Shown here: piece by piece, positions 8,438-18,103 of the stretch
How positions within the stretch are numbered: position 1 is the first letter of the stretch
Layout of the letters: every line of letters starts with the position of its first letter
Origin: Vicia villosa
Taxonomy: Eukaryota > Streptophyta > Magnoliopsida > Fabales > Fabaceae
Direction: 5' to 3'
Assembly (NCBI RefSeq): GCF_029867415.1
Contig: NW_026705449.1
Location: 124,001-188,000 of the forward strand
Length of the DNA: 64,000 bases
Notes under the pieces: model-generated
The model's database searches: none
Seen by the model: only the letters and a program-made list of their open reading frames with translations
Told to the model about the DNA's origin: nothing
Position numbers and translations under genes: made by a program

Positions 8438-9964
8438 CTAAGCATCTTCATCAGACGAAGAACCAAATGCATTGTGCAGCTTGAGCTTCATGATTTCTTT
8501 CCCATAGTGAGCTTTCAATTCGGCCTTTTCAGTTTTCAGCTTGTCAACAATATTCTTCCAATCATCAGGAGTCGGAGCGTTGCTTGTTGAACCTTCAAGA
8601 TTCTTCTTGCTTTCTTTGATGTACCTCTTGATTGCAGCGTCTTTCTGACGAATCTTCTCATCTTTACTCATGAGCCATCCATCTTGATAATAGAGAGTTT
8701 CTTTGTGATCTTTCACTCTTTTCTTCAACTTTCTATTTTCCACCTCAGTGCTACGAAACTTTTCTTCCCAAGCATCTTTCTCTATCCTTATCTTGGCTAA
8801 AGTGTCTTGGTATTCCTCCATAGCGGGAATGTTGGGTCGTTGAGATACTGCAGGAAACATGGGTTTTTCGTAAGCATAAGGCATTTGAAACTCCTTTGCT
8901 CTTTTCTTTACCCAGCAAGTGTAGGCGTCCATGGCAATGCAATTTCTTTCCTCGCCTTTTTCTTTCCATCGGACGTCGTACCAAGCTCTCACCATTCTCG
9001 CTTTCAACCTTTTAGGATTATCCCCTTCTCGGTAGAAGTATCCTTCCACTGTAGGGCCAATGGGTTTAGTTGAATTTGCATACCCGAGTTGTCGTCGGGC
9101 TAGGACTGGATTGTAGTTAATTCCTCCTTGTGTACCAATGAGGGGTACGTTGGCGAACTCTCCACAACTATCAACGGTTTCTGTACCACAGCGAGCCAAG
9201 GTATACCAACGGATATCATTATTAGTAAGAGACATAAGTCTTCGAGGCCAACGCAAACCTTCTCGGTTTTCTGTGAAAATAGGAGACTCAGGTAAGTGTG
9301 AAACAATCCATTTGAACAATAAAGGTGCACAACAAACAATGATTCCACCGCCTTGGCGATTCCTATGATGGATAGAGAAATACATGTCACCAAGTAAAGT
9401 CGGAACAGGATTTCCAATCAGAAAGATCTTTATGGCATTGATATCAACAAAGTTGTCGATATTGGGAAATAGAACCAACCCATAGATGAGCAAGGCTAGT
9501 GTAGCTTCAAAAGCTATCATGCTACCAGTTTCGATGAAATCAAAGGCTTTCTTTACCAGGAAGTGTGAAGTTAAACCCGGGAGGTTTCCTTTGGTAGTCC
9601 AATTACTCTCTACTTCAGACTTTTTCATGTGGATACTTGCTGCAATGACGTGTGACTTAGGAATGGCTTCCAAACCATTGAAGGGTATTTTGTCAGACAC
9701 AGGAATACCTAAAAGATTGGCATATTCTTCCAAGGTCGGTACCAACTGGTAGTCTGGAAAGGTAAAACAACGGTAGACGGGATCATAGAACTGAACCAGA
9801 GTTTTGAGAAGTCCTTCATCAACATGAGTGTTCAAAATAGGCAAAAGCTTTCCATAACTTTTCCTAAAATTAGAAGGATCTTGTACAAAAGATGCTAACT
9901 CTATCAGTCTTTCTACATCAGGCGCTTTGAAACCGTACTTTTTGGTATACCTTTTTTCAATAAC
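8438..9964 (-). CDS. Ogre ORF1 protein (DUF7745 / plant-mobile-domain-like), ATG not found
   Basis: A long minus-strand frame upstream of gag, the position of the extra ORF1 that defines Ogre elements. Its function is unknown. The first 300 residues carry the conserved architecture of these proteins (LVPTLEEYANLLGIP, CCAPLLFKWIVSHLP, then WRAWYDVRWKEKG-like region), resembling DUF7745, followed by a Lys/Glu-rich coiled-coil C-terminus. The frame reads back from codon TTG at 9842-9844 through about 40 further conserved-looking residues to an in-frame TAA near 9964 with no ATG, so the start is either degraded, non-AUG, or joined from upstream by splicing. It ends TAG at 8438-8440, 350 bp before gag. 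Confidence 0.8.
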   Translation of the reverse strand, partial: VIEKRYTKKYGFKAPDVERLIELASFVQDPSNFRKSYGKLLPILNTHVDEGLLKTLVQFYDPVYRCFTFPDYQLVPTLEEYANLLGIPVSDKIPFNGLEAIPKSHVIAASIHMKKSEVESNWTTKGNLPGLTSHFLVKKAFDFIETGSMIAFEATLALLIYGLVLFPNIDNFVDINAIKIFLIGNPVPTLLGDMYFSIHHRNRQGGGIIVCCAPLLFKWIVSHLPESPIFTENREGLRWPRRLMSLTNNDIRWYTLARCGTETVDSCGEFANVPLIGTQGGINYNPVLARRQLGYANSTKPIGPTVEGYFYREGDNPKRLKARMVRAWYDVRWKEKGEERNCIAMDAYTCWVKKRAKEFQMPYAYEKPMFPAVSQRPNIPAMEEYQDTLAKIRIEKDAWEEKFRSTEVENRKLKKRVKDHKETLYYQDGWLMSKDEKIRQKDAAIKRYIKESKKNLEGSTSNAPTPDDWKNIVDKLKTEKAELKAHYGKEIMKLKLHNAFGSSSDEDA

Positions 9965-10764
9965 TTAATCCTATAATGTTTGCAAAGGAAAATTCTCTAA
10001 AATTTTTGGAAAAATCATGTTTTTTTATGGAAAAAGATGGGTTTTTTAATGAATGTATGAATGCATGGATGCATGGATGCCACATATTCAAACATGGTAA
10101 AGCAAACATGGTAGTTCAAATATGGTAACACTAACATGGTACTACAAACATGGTACACAAACATGGTGACGCGAACATGGTACGCATAGGCTCAAAGGTC
10201 CAAAGTCACGAGCATGAGGTCAGAGAACCAAAAATGGGATAGTTCTAGTTAATCACCTGCACAACATGTTCTACTGATACGTCAGAGTCTACATTTTTCT
10301 TTCGGATATTACCGGCTTTCCACAATTAAACTCATGAGCCAGTAATATTCTCAAGAAAAACTCGTCTGAGTGTGGTTCTCCGCATGACAACTAATCCAAG
10401 TCTTCACCTGAATAGTTTCTGCACCACAACCTAATAAGGCCAGGATGGGTTGGGGTTCTACGGCCAACTCAGCTTCTACAGTTCAATGAAAGTAATAATG
10501 TCTTCGCTACGAAACATGCTAAACATATATTACCAACAAGGATCCTCCACTGAGCGGAAGGATTCTCAAGTGCGCCTGCACATGACTATACCCTCCACCT
10601 AATTTCTTATGTGTACTTAATCCGGGTTAGGATTTGTCCATAATGTATCACTTGTAACAGTACCACGCAAGCAATAGAACCAGAACCACACATATAACAA
10701 AAAAAAATGAAATGAAAAATAAAGCAAATAGAATTAACCCTTCCTTTGGAAACAATAAAAAGAT
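9965..10764 (-). other. Ogre leader region between PBS and ORF1
   Basis: No ORF recognised. Region 10050-10190 has short direct repeats based on CAAACATGGTA and GAATGCATGGATG. The leader would be expected to hold packaging signals, but none can be identified from sequence alone. Confidence 0.55.
10050..10190. repeat. Short degenerate direct repeats (AACATGGTA-type)
   Basis: About eight imperfect copies of a 13-17 bp motif containing ACATGGTA, preceded by an ATGGATGC tandem. It lies in the Ogre leader. Replication slippage is the simplest explanation. Confidence 0.7.
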
Positions 10765-10784
10765 GGTCCCCAGTGAAGTCGCCA
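10765..10784 (-). other. Ogre primer-binding site
   Basis: On the minus strand TGGCGACTTCACTGGGGACC, separated by 7 bases from the LTR end (...CCCGCGACA). It begins with TGGCGACT like the PBS at 59627-59644. Ogre-type primer sites of this form are generally assigned to a tRNA-Arg; I cannot check the tRNA here. Confidence 0.8.
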
Positions 10785-11464
10785 TTTTTTCTGTCGCGGG
10801 GAAAAATCGTTGTCTTTTTTTCGGGATGAGACACCTGATGCCTTCTTTGGGCTCGAGTGCTCAAAAAATGATTTTTCTTTTGTACGGACCAAACTTTTTA
10901 TTGTTTCCAAAAGAGGAAAAGGAAAAAAGTTGCAATAACCTAAAAGTGGGGGGAGAGATCTTTGGGTAAGAGGGTTGGTTATACGAAGGGAAGGTATTAG
11001 CACCCAACGTATCTATAGTACTCTATAGGTTTCTTTGCTTTGTTTTTCATTCCATATTATTGAGAGGTTCTGTTGTGAAAAAGGTGGGACCTAAGGTGTT
11101 TGTTTGATTATGCTCGCAAAGATCATCGTGATCCTCTGCATACATATCCCCTAGAGGGAATCAGAGCATCTGTAGCTCGGGGTCTACGGGTGCTAAGGTT
11201 TGAATGGTTTTTTTTGTTTTATTTCGCTCGCCAAGGATCGACCTTGTGCCTACGTATTCTCAAAGGGATGTTGAGAAAGTCAGAGCAATCGTAGTTCCCA
11301 CTTATGCTAGTGGAAGCAAAGGAAAATAGACAAATGTCATCTAAATGTTCGATGTATCTAATCTATATCATCACATACATCTGTTTGTTTTTTGTTTGAA
11401 AATCTTTTCATTATAAGCCCGGGGCCATGCCACTTAGGGTGCTTAGAATGATAAAGATGTTTTT

Positions 11465-11700
11465 GTTGTTTAACCAGCCTTGTGGCAAAAACTTTCAATG
11501 AAGTCAGCCTTGTGACAAAAAGTTTTGATTAATCAGCCAGCCTCGTGGCAAAAGTTTCAATGAAGTCAGCCTTGTGACAAAAACTTTGATTAATCAGCCA
11601 GTATGGTGGCAAAACGGTTTAATTGATTAGCCAGCCTTGTGGCAAAAAGAAGTTTGATTGATTAGCCAGCCTTGTGGCAAAAAAGTTTGATTGATTAATT
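11465..11700. repeat. Tandem repeat, AGCCTTGTGGCAAAA type, in Ogre LTR
   Basis: At least six imperfect copies of a 40-50 bp unit containing CAGCCTTGTGGCAAAA (variants GTGACAAAA, CTCGTGGC) alternating with GATTAATCAGCC. All lie in the transcribed part of the LTR. Confidence 0.8.
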
Positions 11701-11784
11701 GTTTGTGATGATATAGAAGAGATACTCCTATCATAGAGATGATAAATGTCTAATCTCCTAGGGTATTTGTTTTGGATATTGGGG

Positions 11785-12075
11785 ATGCTTATAAGAAGCC
11801 CGTGGGTCCTTGTACGAAGCCCAAGAGGAGGCTATCCGAGGGTCCTTGCATTGTAAGCCCAAGAGGAGGCTATGGGAGGGACAATCCAGGGTCCTTGCAT
11901 TGTAAGCCCAAGAGGAGGCTATGGGAGGGTCACTCGTTTGTACAAAGCCCAAGGGGAGGCATGGTATAGTTGGTCTGAGCTCTTAGAGCGATTTCACCGG
12001 GAAACCATACTCTATGTCCTAACCTAAACTAGTGGAGATTCTTTGCACGAAGCCCAATAGGAGGCTATGGGGAAC
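11785..12075. repeat. Tandem repeat, AAGCCCAAGAGGAGGCTATG type, in Ogre LTR
   Basis: Five copies of a motif around GAAGCCCAAGAGGAGGCTAT, at about 52-60 bp spacing between 11813 and 11955, with one outlier near 12048. Copies differ by a few bases and are interspersed with GGGTCCTTGCATTGTA. Confidence 0.8.
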
Positions 12076-12299
12076 CTAGTGTTATACTAAGTTGAACAAG
12101 CACACATATCACACATATGAACAAACATGAACAAGTATGAACAAACATGAACAGGTATGAACAATTATATATATGACAAAGTGTGTGTATATAATGGAGT
12201 TTATGAAGGAAATATACCTGTAAGCATGATCCATTTGTATACACAGGGCTCGGGACTCATACTCGGGGAGAGGTCCGCTTGAATTTATTCAAAGCTATG

Positions 12300-12880
12300 T
12301 AAACAGGTTTTTACAAAGGCTTGGGACTTATACCTACATGGAGGCCCGTGGTATATTTTTGGGAAGATTTAAAGAAACCTTCATTTTTGGTTTGTTATTC
12401 AAAGTTAAAAATCAAATTGATCGAGATATGTACAAAAAGGTGTATGTACAAAAGGCGTACAATGAAATACCTAATTTCATGTACTAGAATGGGTATGTAC
12501 AAAAGGGGCTTGGGACTTATACCTACGTGGAGGCCCGTGTTTTATTTACAAAACATGGTTGACTGTTTTATTTACAGGACGCGAGGTTTCGCTTTTGTAA
12601 AACTGTTTGAAAGTTGTTTTGAAAGAGTTTTCTGTACAAAGAAAAAATTGTATAAAAGGAAAAAAGGAGTGGGTCTTATACTCTCTAATATTCGAGAGGC
12701 CCCTGTTTTATTTTCATAAAACAGGGTGGATGGTTTTGAAAAAAAGATGTGAGATTTATTGTTTTGAAAAACAGTTTGAAAAGTATTGTTTTGAAAAAGT
12801 TTTCTGTACAAAGAAAAACTGTAAAAGGAAAAAAAAGAGTGGGTCTTATACTCTCTAATATTCGAGAGGCCCCACTTCAT
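12300..12880. repeat. Imperfect long tandem repeats in Ogre LTR
   Basis: Two related arrays. GGGACTTATACCTAC...GGAGGCCCGTG occurs near 12323 and 12510. A 170-bp unit containing GTGGGTCTTATACTCTCTAA and ATTCGAGAGGCCCC occurs at 12668 and 12839. The two types look like diverged relatives (gggtcttata / gggacttata). Confidence 0.7.
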
Positions 12881-13324
12881 TTTGAAAATCATTTGATTAA
12901 AAAAGAAAAATCAAAAAGAAATGGTTTATCGTTTTGAAAAGAATCGCGATCGCTCGTTTTAAAACGATTTGAATATGAAAGAAATCAACTTAATTAAGTT
13001 TAAAACAAGTTTTAATGCTTAATTAAGACCTAAGTGATTAGGGTTTGATCACAAAAAAATATTTACAAGTGATTATGTTTGAAAAATCAAATGAAAAAAA
13101 CAAATTTTAAAGTATTAAAAATACTTAAAAATATGTCATTTTAAACTTAATTAAAAGTATATTAAATAAATCTTTTTTTGTGATTTTTTTTGATATTGTC
13201 AAAATATGTATATTAAATAAGAGGTGTGTAAAAAATGAAGAAAAAATAAGTTGATTTGATTAGTTAATTAATTAAATGAAGTTTGTGTAAAAAACCAAAG
13301 AAAATAAGTGATAAAAAAAATAAG

Positions 13325-13398
13325 GGATGGGCCAGCCAAGGCTTGAACCCACGCCCTTAGGGTCACAAACCAAAAGCTTTACCACTAGGCCACGCGCC
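13325..13398 (-). other. tRNA-like module 1 in Ogre LTR
   Basis: Minus strand has a perfect A box TGGCCTAGTGG (13392-13382) and a B box GGTTCAAGCC (13349-13340) with about 32 bases between, as in a real tRNA gene, in a sequence of tRNA length. It is a derived tRNA-like element in the sense direction of the LTR rather than a clear functional tRNA; I cannot assign an anticodon with confidence. Confidence 0.75.
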
Positions 13399-13483
13399 TG
13401 TGGTGTTAACATGATGCAAAGGTTAAAATATATTTGAAAACAAGTGTTTGGAATGTTTTTTTAAAAAAAATAAAACCAAAAGT

Positions 13484-13553
13484 CTGGGGCGAGGGGGATT
13501 CGAACCCCAGACCTTAGGTTCAATAGGCGTGCGCTTTACCACTGGGATGGCTG
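13484..13553 (-). other. tRNA-like module 2 in Ogre LTR
   Basis: Minus strand has a perfect B box GGTTCGAATCC (13506-13496) and a partial A box CATCCCAGTGG (13549-13539), spacing about 32 bases. It is about 85 bp upstream of module 1 in the element direction and in the same orientation. The first arm deviates from the A-box consensus, so it is probably decayed. Confidence 0.7.
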
Positions 13554-14505
13554 TTACATCCGTTAATAAAACACACCTAACAAAATATATTATCAGCCGT
13601 GTTTTGAAAATGAAGTTTCCCACTTCATCTTCTTCGTTTGAACCGAGAAATAACAATGGTGGACAACATTCGAGATCCTTCGTTTCTCAACCAAATCAAA
13701 AACTTTAAACATGAATCTTGCTCAATTTTTCATCACGAATTCAATCATATAAGTCATGAAAGCTATAAATCAAAGATAAGCATGAATTTTGGAAATCCCA
13801 AATTAAACCCTAACTGAACAAACTCAAAATTCTCAGAGCATGGTTGATTTTAATGGAAGTCACGGATTCAGTTAGCTTTAGCATGATCATATGAACAATT
13901 TACTTTACAAAATTTATGTTAAATATGCATGAATGATCACATTAGAAAACGCATAAAAAACTCACCTTGGTTGGAATTTGCAGAACTCGAGAGAGTGCTT
14001 CCAGATGCAAACTTTTGATCCTATTAGCTTCCTTGAGTGTATTTGAGTGTGTTCCAACCCCTAACTTGCTTTGAAACTTGTTAAAACTCCATGACCAAAT
14101 CAAAGTGCAACTTGCTGGTTTTTGAATGAGAGGGCTTGATTGGCACGATACCAGTTGCAATTTTATGGTTTGGATGAGTTCTATATGATGTATATGAGGT
14201 GTTGGAAGTGGAAATTTGAGGGATGCACGAGTGGATTTTGTTTTGGCAAGTTTTGGCTCACTTTGTGCATAAATGGAGGTTGAAGAGTGATTATGTGTTT
14301 TGGGTGTTTTTGAGAGGTGTGAATGGTTCACACAACTTCCATATGATGTTTAGGAAGTGTTAGAAGCATCACTTTGCTTAAAACTTCAAAGGTTTGGAAA
14401 TTGGTATTTCTCCCTCTTTGAAAACTCATGAAACTTACAACTTAAGAAAGAAAGAGAAAACCAATTCTTTGAGAGGTTTTGGTGTCATTTTGAGTGAAAT
14501 AGAAA

Positions 14506-14520
14506 CCTCTATTTATAGGC
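14506..14520 (-). promoter_or_regulatory. TATA box of the Ogre LTR promoter
   Basis: GCCTATAAATAGAGG on the minus strand, a near-ideal plant TATA box inside the LTR, about 1.58 kb from its start. No other equally good match on this strand was noticed nearby. Confidence 0.7.
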
Positions 14521-16094
14521 AAACATTCTGATATGGTGAGAGCAAGGAATGGCTTGGATGGTTTGCAACTTGGCTTAAGAGGTAAGATAGAATCTTTTCA
14601 TTTAATGCTTTAGGTTAAAAACCTAAACCATGGTTAAAGAACTCAAGTGCTAATATATTCTCTCCAATCTGATCTTTAGAGATAAGAATCTTGCTGTCAT
14701 CATTCTATTTGGTCATTTCTTGCATTATTGGTCACATAGTGTTCATAACTTAGTGAAGAAATGGTGAAAATTCAAGTGAAAAAGTTCACTAATGTCAAAA
14801 TTCAAAACCATAGCTACACTCCATATTTTTTCATGCTCTTGGACATTTTGGAAAGCTCATGTTACACACTTCAAAACCCTAGTTGAAAGTTTCTTCAAGA
14901 CCTTTGAGGAAATGGGTGAAAAAGATCCATGAACTTTGAGAAAAATGAAGTTTCAAGTGAAATTTTCCAAAGATACCAACTTTGAAACACCATATCTCTT
15001 AAATGGTTGATTTTATGGAAAAAATTTATATGTGACAAAGTTGTTCATTGGATCAAAATCTACAACTTTCATGTTGGAAGTTTTTTTCAGTTTGTAGGTG
15101 AAATTTTGAGTTATTCCCTTCCAAAGTTTGGAAAAAACCATTGAAAAACACTTAGAAAATTTTCTAAGTATGAAAGTCAAACTTTTGACTTTTTGATTCT
15201 TGATTGATTTTCTTGATTTTTCTTGATCAAATGACTTCATATATCATATATTGATGATTTAAAACTTCAAAAGTCATGGTTGACCAAAATTCCCCAAAAG
15301 TCAATGGTGATCTTGTACAGTGGACTTTTTCAGACGAATCGCGTTTCTGGAGATTTCAAATGAAACAGGCTATCCTCATCAAATGAATGGTATGAATGGA
15401 TCATATTGAGGTATTAGAGGATATTGAATCATAGTTTGAGTTATGACACCATGTCCTGATTAAAAAGGCAGTTGTTCAGTGAGTTAGGTCAAAAAACCCT
15501 AATTGTCGACCAGATGAAATTGATGACTGTAGGTCTTGAATTGAGATACAATTTCCATTGTATATTGTTATAGGGATTATTTGAAGATGATTGAAACCTT
15601 TGATTGACTTCCTGGGGATTTTTAGGGTTTCCCAAATGTGATCCCTGATTTCAGTCCCTGATAGTTCAAAAACCCTGATCCGAGGATTTGTCTGATCAAT
15701 CTTTGTATAGGAGATGTTCTGAGCCAATGGATTAGGTCAAAATGATGCACTTGGGGTTTTGAGGTCATGTCCCAAGTCATTAGGTCAAATTCTGAGCAAA
15801 AGTCAAGAGTATGCTGTCTTCAGTTAAAACCCTAATTCAGTCGATTCAAAGCTGTTGAGTTTGTTGAAGTGAATCTCTGAGGACCAAATGTTGATTGTTG
15901 ATGAAGATAATTCATTTGAAATGAAGGGAGAACAAAACCCTAATTGATTATTACTTGTACTGATGAGTGATTTCCTGATTAAATCCTGCTGAGTCACAAG
16001 TAACAAACACAAGCTATGCAGTTTGTTAGAGATGCAAATGATGCATATGCTATGATATGAGGTGGTATCTTAGGTCAAAAATTGGGGTATGACA

Positions 16095-16824
16095 GCAACA
16101 AACTTCAATACTTAAAAGAACAAGCAAGATACTTCCAAATGCTCAAGCATACAAGCAAGAGACTTTTGAATCTATTACAACAATTAATAAAATGAGATAA
16201 AATACATTTGATATACAATCAGAGTGTAGACAAAATACAACACAAACAGACTTTAATACTTAGGGATTTATAGAATATGCAAAAGTTAAGAAATCCTTAG
16301 TTAAGCTTCTGCTCTTTGTTTTGAAAGAGTAACTTCTCTGTGTTTATCAAGGTGAAATATTATATTGTCTCTAAGTCTTTAACTCCATTTGTAGGGAATC
16401 ATCAAAGAGACGTTGGAGAGAACTTCTTGCACAAGTGAGTCTTAGAGAAGCAATATCAGATTCGTTGCAAAGCTTCCTAAGATGGCTAATGCCATTGCAA
16501 TGCCTTTTGAAACTCATGTTCTATAAAAGGAATTATCAGCTGCAATTCTTCAGGGTTTTATAAACTTCAGCTAAGTTTTCACATGACCAGAGGAAGACAG
16601 ATTAACCTCAGAGTCTGATAGTGACTTGTTTGAAACTTCTTGATTCTTGAGCTTTGATTGGCTTTAGGTTCTGATCATTCAGAGTATGAGTCTTAGCTTC
16701 TGATCCTTTAGACTCTTAGTCTTCAGAGATTGACTTGAGTAAAGTCTGGGATCTTCAGGTTGTGATCTTCAGATGATGACCTTCTCAAAACTTTGATCGT
16801 CAAAAGTTAACTTCTTCAGAGGGT
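16095..16824 (-). repeat. Copia (SIRE-like) LTR, 3' portion of a split copy
   Basis: AT-rich sequence between the Ogre LTR and the next copia element. Together with 26805-27004 it makes one minus-oriented copia LTR interrupted by the element at 16825-26799. Its far end is cut by the Ogre LTR at 16094, so its 3' limit is unknown. No coding potential is seen. Assignment comes from the start of the same LTR on the other side of the insertion. Confidence 0.65.
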
Positions 16825-17889
16825 TGTTAGAACAAGAAATGTTCTGATCAATATTCTTAGTTTTGATGATAACATTATGTATGAATTTTGTATAAGACAA
16901 TGTGGTCTCTAATCCTTTACATTTTCCATTTCAGGAAATATTTAAAGAGTATGCACAAATCAGCGCCCAGAAGCACTGACTCAGAAAGTTCTGGATGGCT
17001 TCATCAGAACATGCTCTGGCAAGACATCAGAAGATGGTCATGAAGAATCAAAACATGAACTAGAAAGCATCAGAAGACTGGAAGTCAGAAGAACAAGCTC
17101 TGAAGTTCTGATGGTATCATGCTCAAAGCTCTTCAAAGTCAGAAGACAGAAGATGCTCTACACCAAAGTTGATGGCTCTGATATTCAAACGTTGTTATCT
17201 ACAAATCTGAGTCCAGAAGAAAGTACAAGATGAAAGGTTGTAACGTCAAATCTCTGACTGACAAAAGGAACGTTAGAAGCTACAAAAGGCAAAATCAGTA
17301 AAAGCAGCAAAAGAAAGGCTCGAGGTAGTTGACAAAAGTGTGAAACATTAAATGCAGCATTGTACTATTCATGCAAAGCATCAAATGCATTCCAACGATC
17401 ATTTCCTCTCAAGCGCCTATATATAGAAGTTCTGATCAGAAGATGAACACAACACTTGCGCAAAACTTACAGAAACGTTGTCAAATTCAAAAGCTAAAGA
17501 ACTTCATCTTCAACCTCACAAACTCTTTGTAATATTTAGTGAGTGTTAAGAATAGAAATTAAGAGAAATATTACAGTTGTGATTACAGCTCTATTAGGAG
17601 CATTCAAACTCTTGTAAACTTTATTTTACATTGATTGTAAAAGATTTCCTAGAGTGATCAGGATACTCTAGAAGACTTAGAGTGTTTCTAAGTGGATAAC
17701 CATTGTAATCAGTTGGATTAGTGGATTAAATACTTAGTTGAGGTAAATCACCTTGTCAGGGGTGGACTGGAGTAGTTTGGTTAACAATGAACCAGGATAA
17801 AAATAATTGTGTTCATTGTTTTTATCTTCCAAGTTTTTGAAGTTACACTTATTCAATCCCCCCCTTTCTAAGTGTTTTTCACTCCTTCA
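16825..17889 (+). repeat. 5' LTR of SIRE-type copia (1065 bp)
   Basis: Starts TGTTAGAACAAGAAATG and ends ACTCCTTCA. TATA box CTATATATAG at 17417-17426 would start transcription near 17450. It is followed by AT and the PBS. Compare 25714-26799 (3' LTR) and 49222-50357 (another copy on the minus strand). Confidence 0.9.
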
Positions 17890-17891
17890 AT

Positions 17892-17903
17892 TGGTATCAG
17901 AGC
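17892..17903 (+). other. Copia primer-binding site (initiator Met tRNA type)
   Basis: TGGTATCAGAGC, two bases after the LTR end. This is the standard Ty1/copia primer site complementary to initiator tRNA-Met. Confidence 0.9.
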
Positions 17904-18103
17904 ACCAGTTCTAGGTGCAAGCACTTAACCGTGTTAGACAAAAGATTCAGGGAGAAAAACACAAAGTTAAAATGGTTGAAACAAGTTCATCTACTCATAC
18001 TCTTGAACAAAACAACAATGGTAATGGAAGCAATAGTTTCAATGGCTACAATAGACCACTAGTCTTTGATGGTGAAAACTTTGAGTATTGGAAAGATAGA
18101 CTC

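Larger units (their letters stand above)
4912..16094 (-). mobile_element. 3'-truncated Ogre/Tat-type Ty3-gypsy element with 5.3 kb LTR
   Basis: Minus-strand order from the right: 5' LTR (16094-10792), PBS (10784-10765), leader with short repeats, ORF1 (about 9964-8438), gag-protease (8087-4912). An extra ORF upstream of gag plus a very long LTR and TGTCATACCCC start are hallmarks of the Ogre branch of the Tat lineage. The polymerase, integrase, 3' noncoding region and 3' LTR are missing; the element ends abruptly in an Athila gag. The left breakpoint is 4905-4916, judged from where the conserved AGLG protein end stops. Flank beyond the 5' LTR is copia LTR sequence (16095 on). Confidence 0.88.
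10792..16094 (-). repeat. 5' LTR of Ogre element (5303 bp)
   Basis: Minus-strand start TGTCATACCCCAATTTTTG at 16094 and end ...CGCGACA at 10792, next to the PBS. A strong TATA box (CTATAAATAG, minus strand, 14518-14509) puts transcription start near 14475, dividing the LTR into about 1.6 kb of U3 and 3.7 kb of transcribed R/U5. The transcribed part holds two tRNA-like modules (13325-13553) and several tandem repeat blocks (11470-12890). Length is in the 5-6 kb range known for legume Ogre elements. Confidence 0.85.

Noticed and set aside
10607..11294. Small frames near the Ogre PBS and LTR end
   Set aside because: They overlap the PBS/LTR signals and lack similarity to anything known.
13325..13553. 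Functional tRNA genes
   Set aside because: Boxes are good but no clean acceptor stem or assignable anticodon was found by eye, and the location inside an LTR fits derived modules better.
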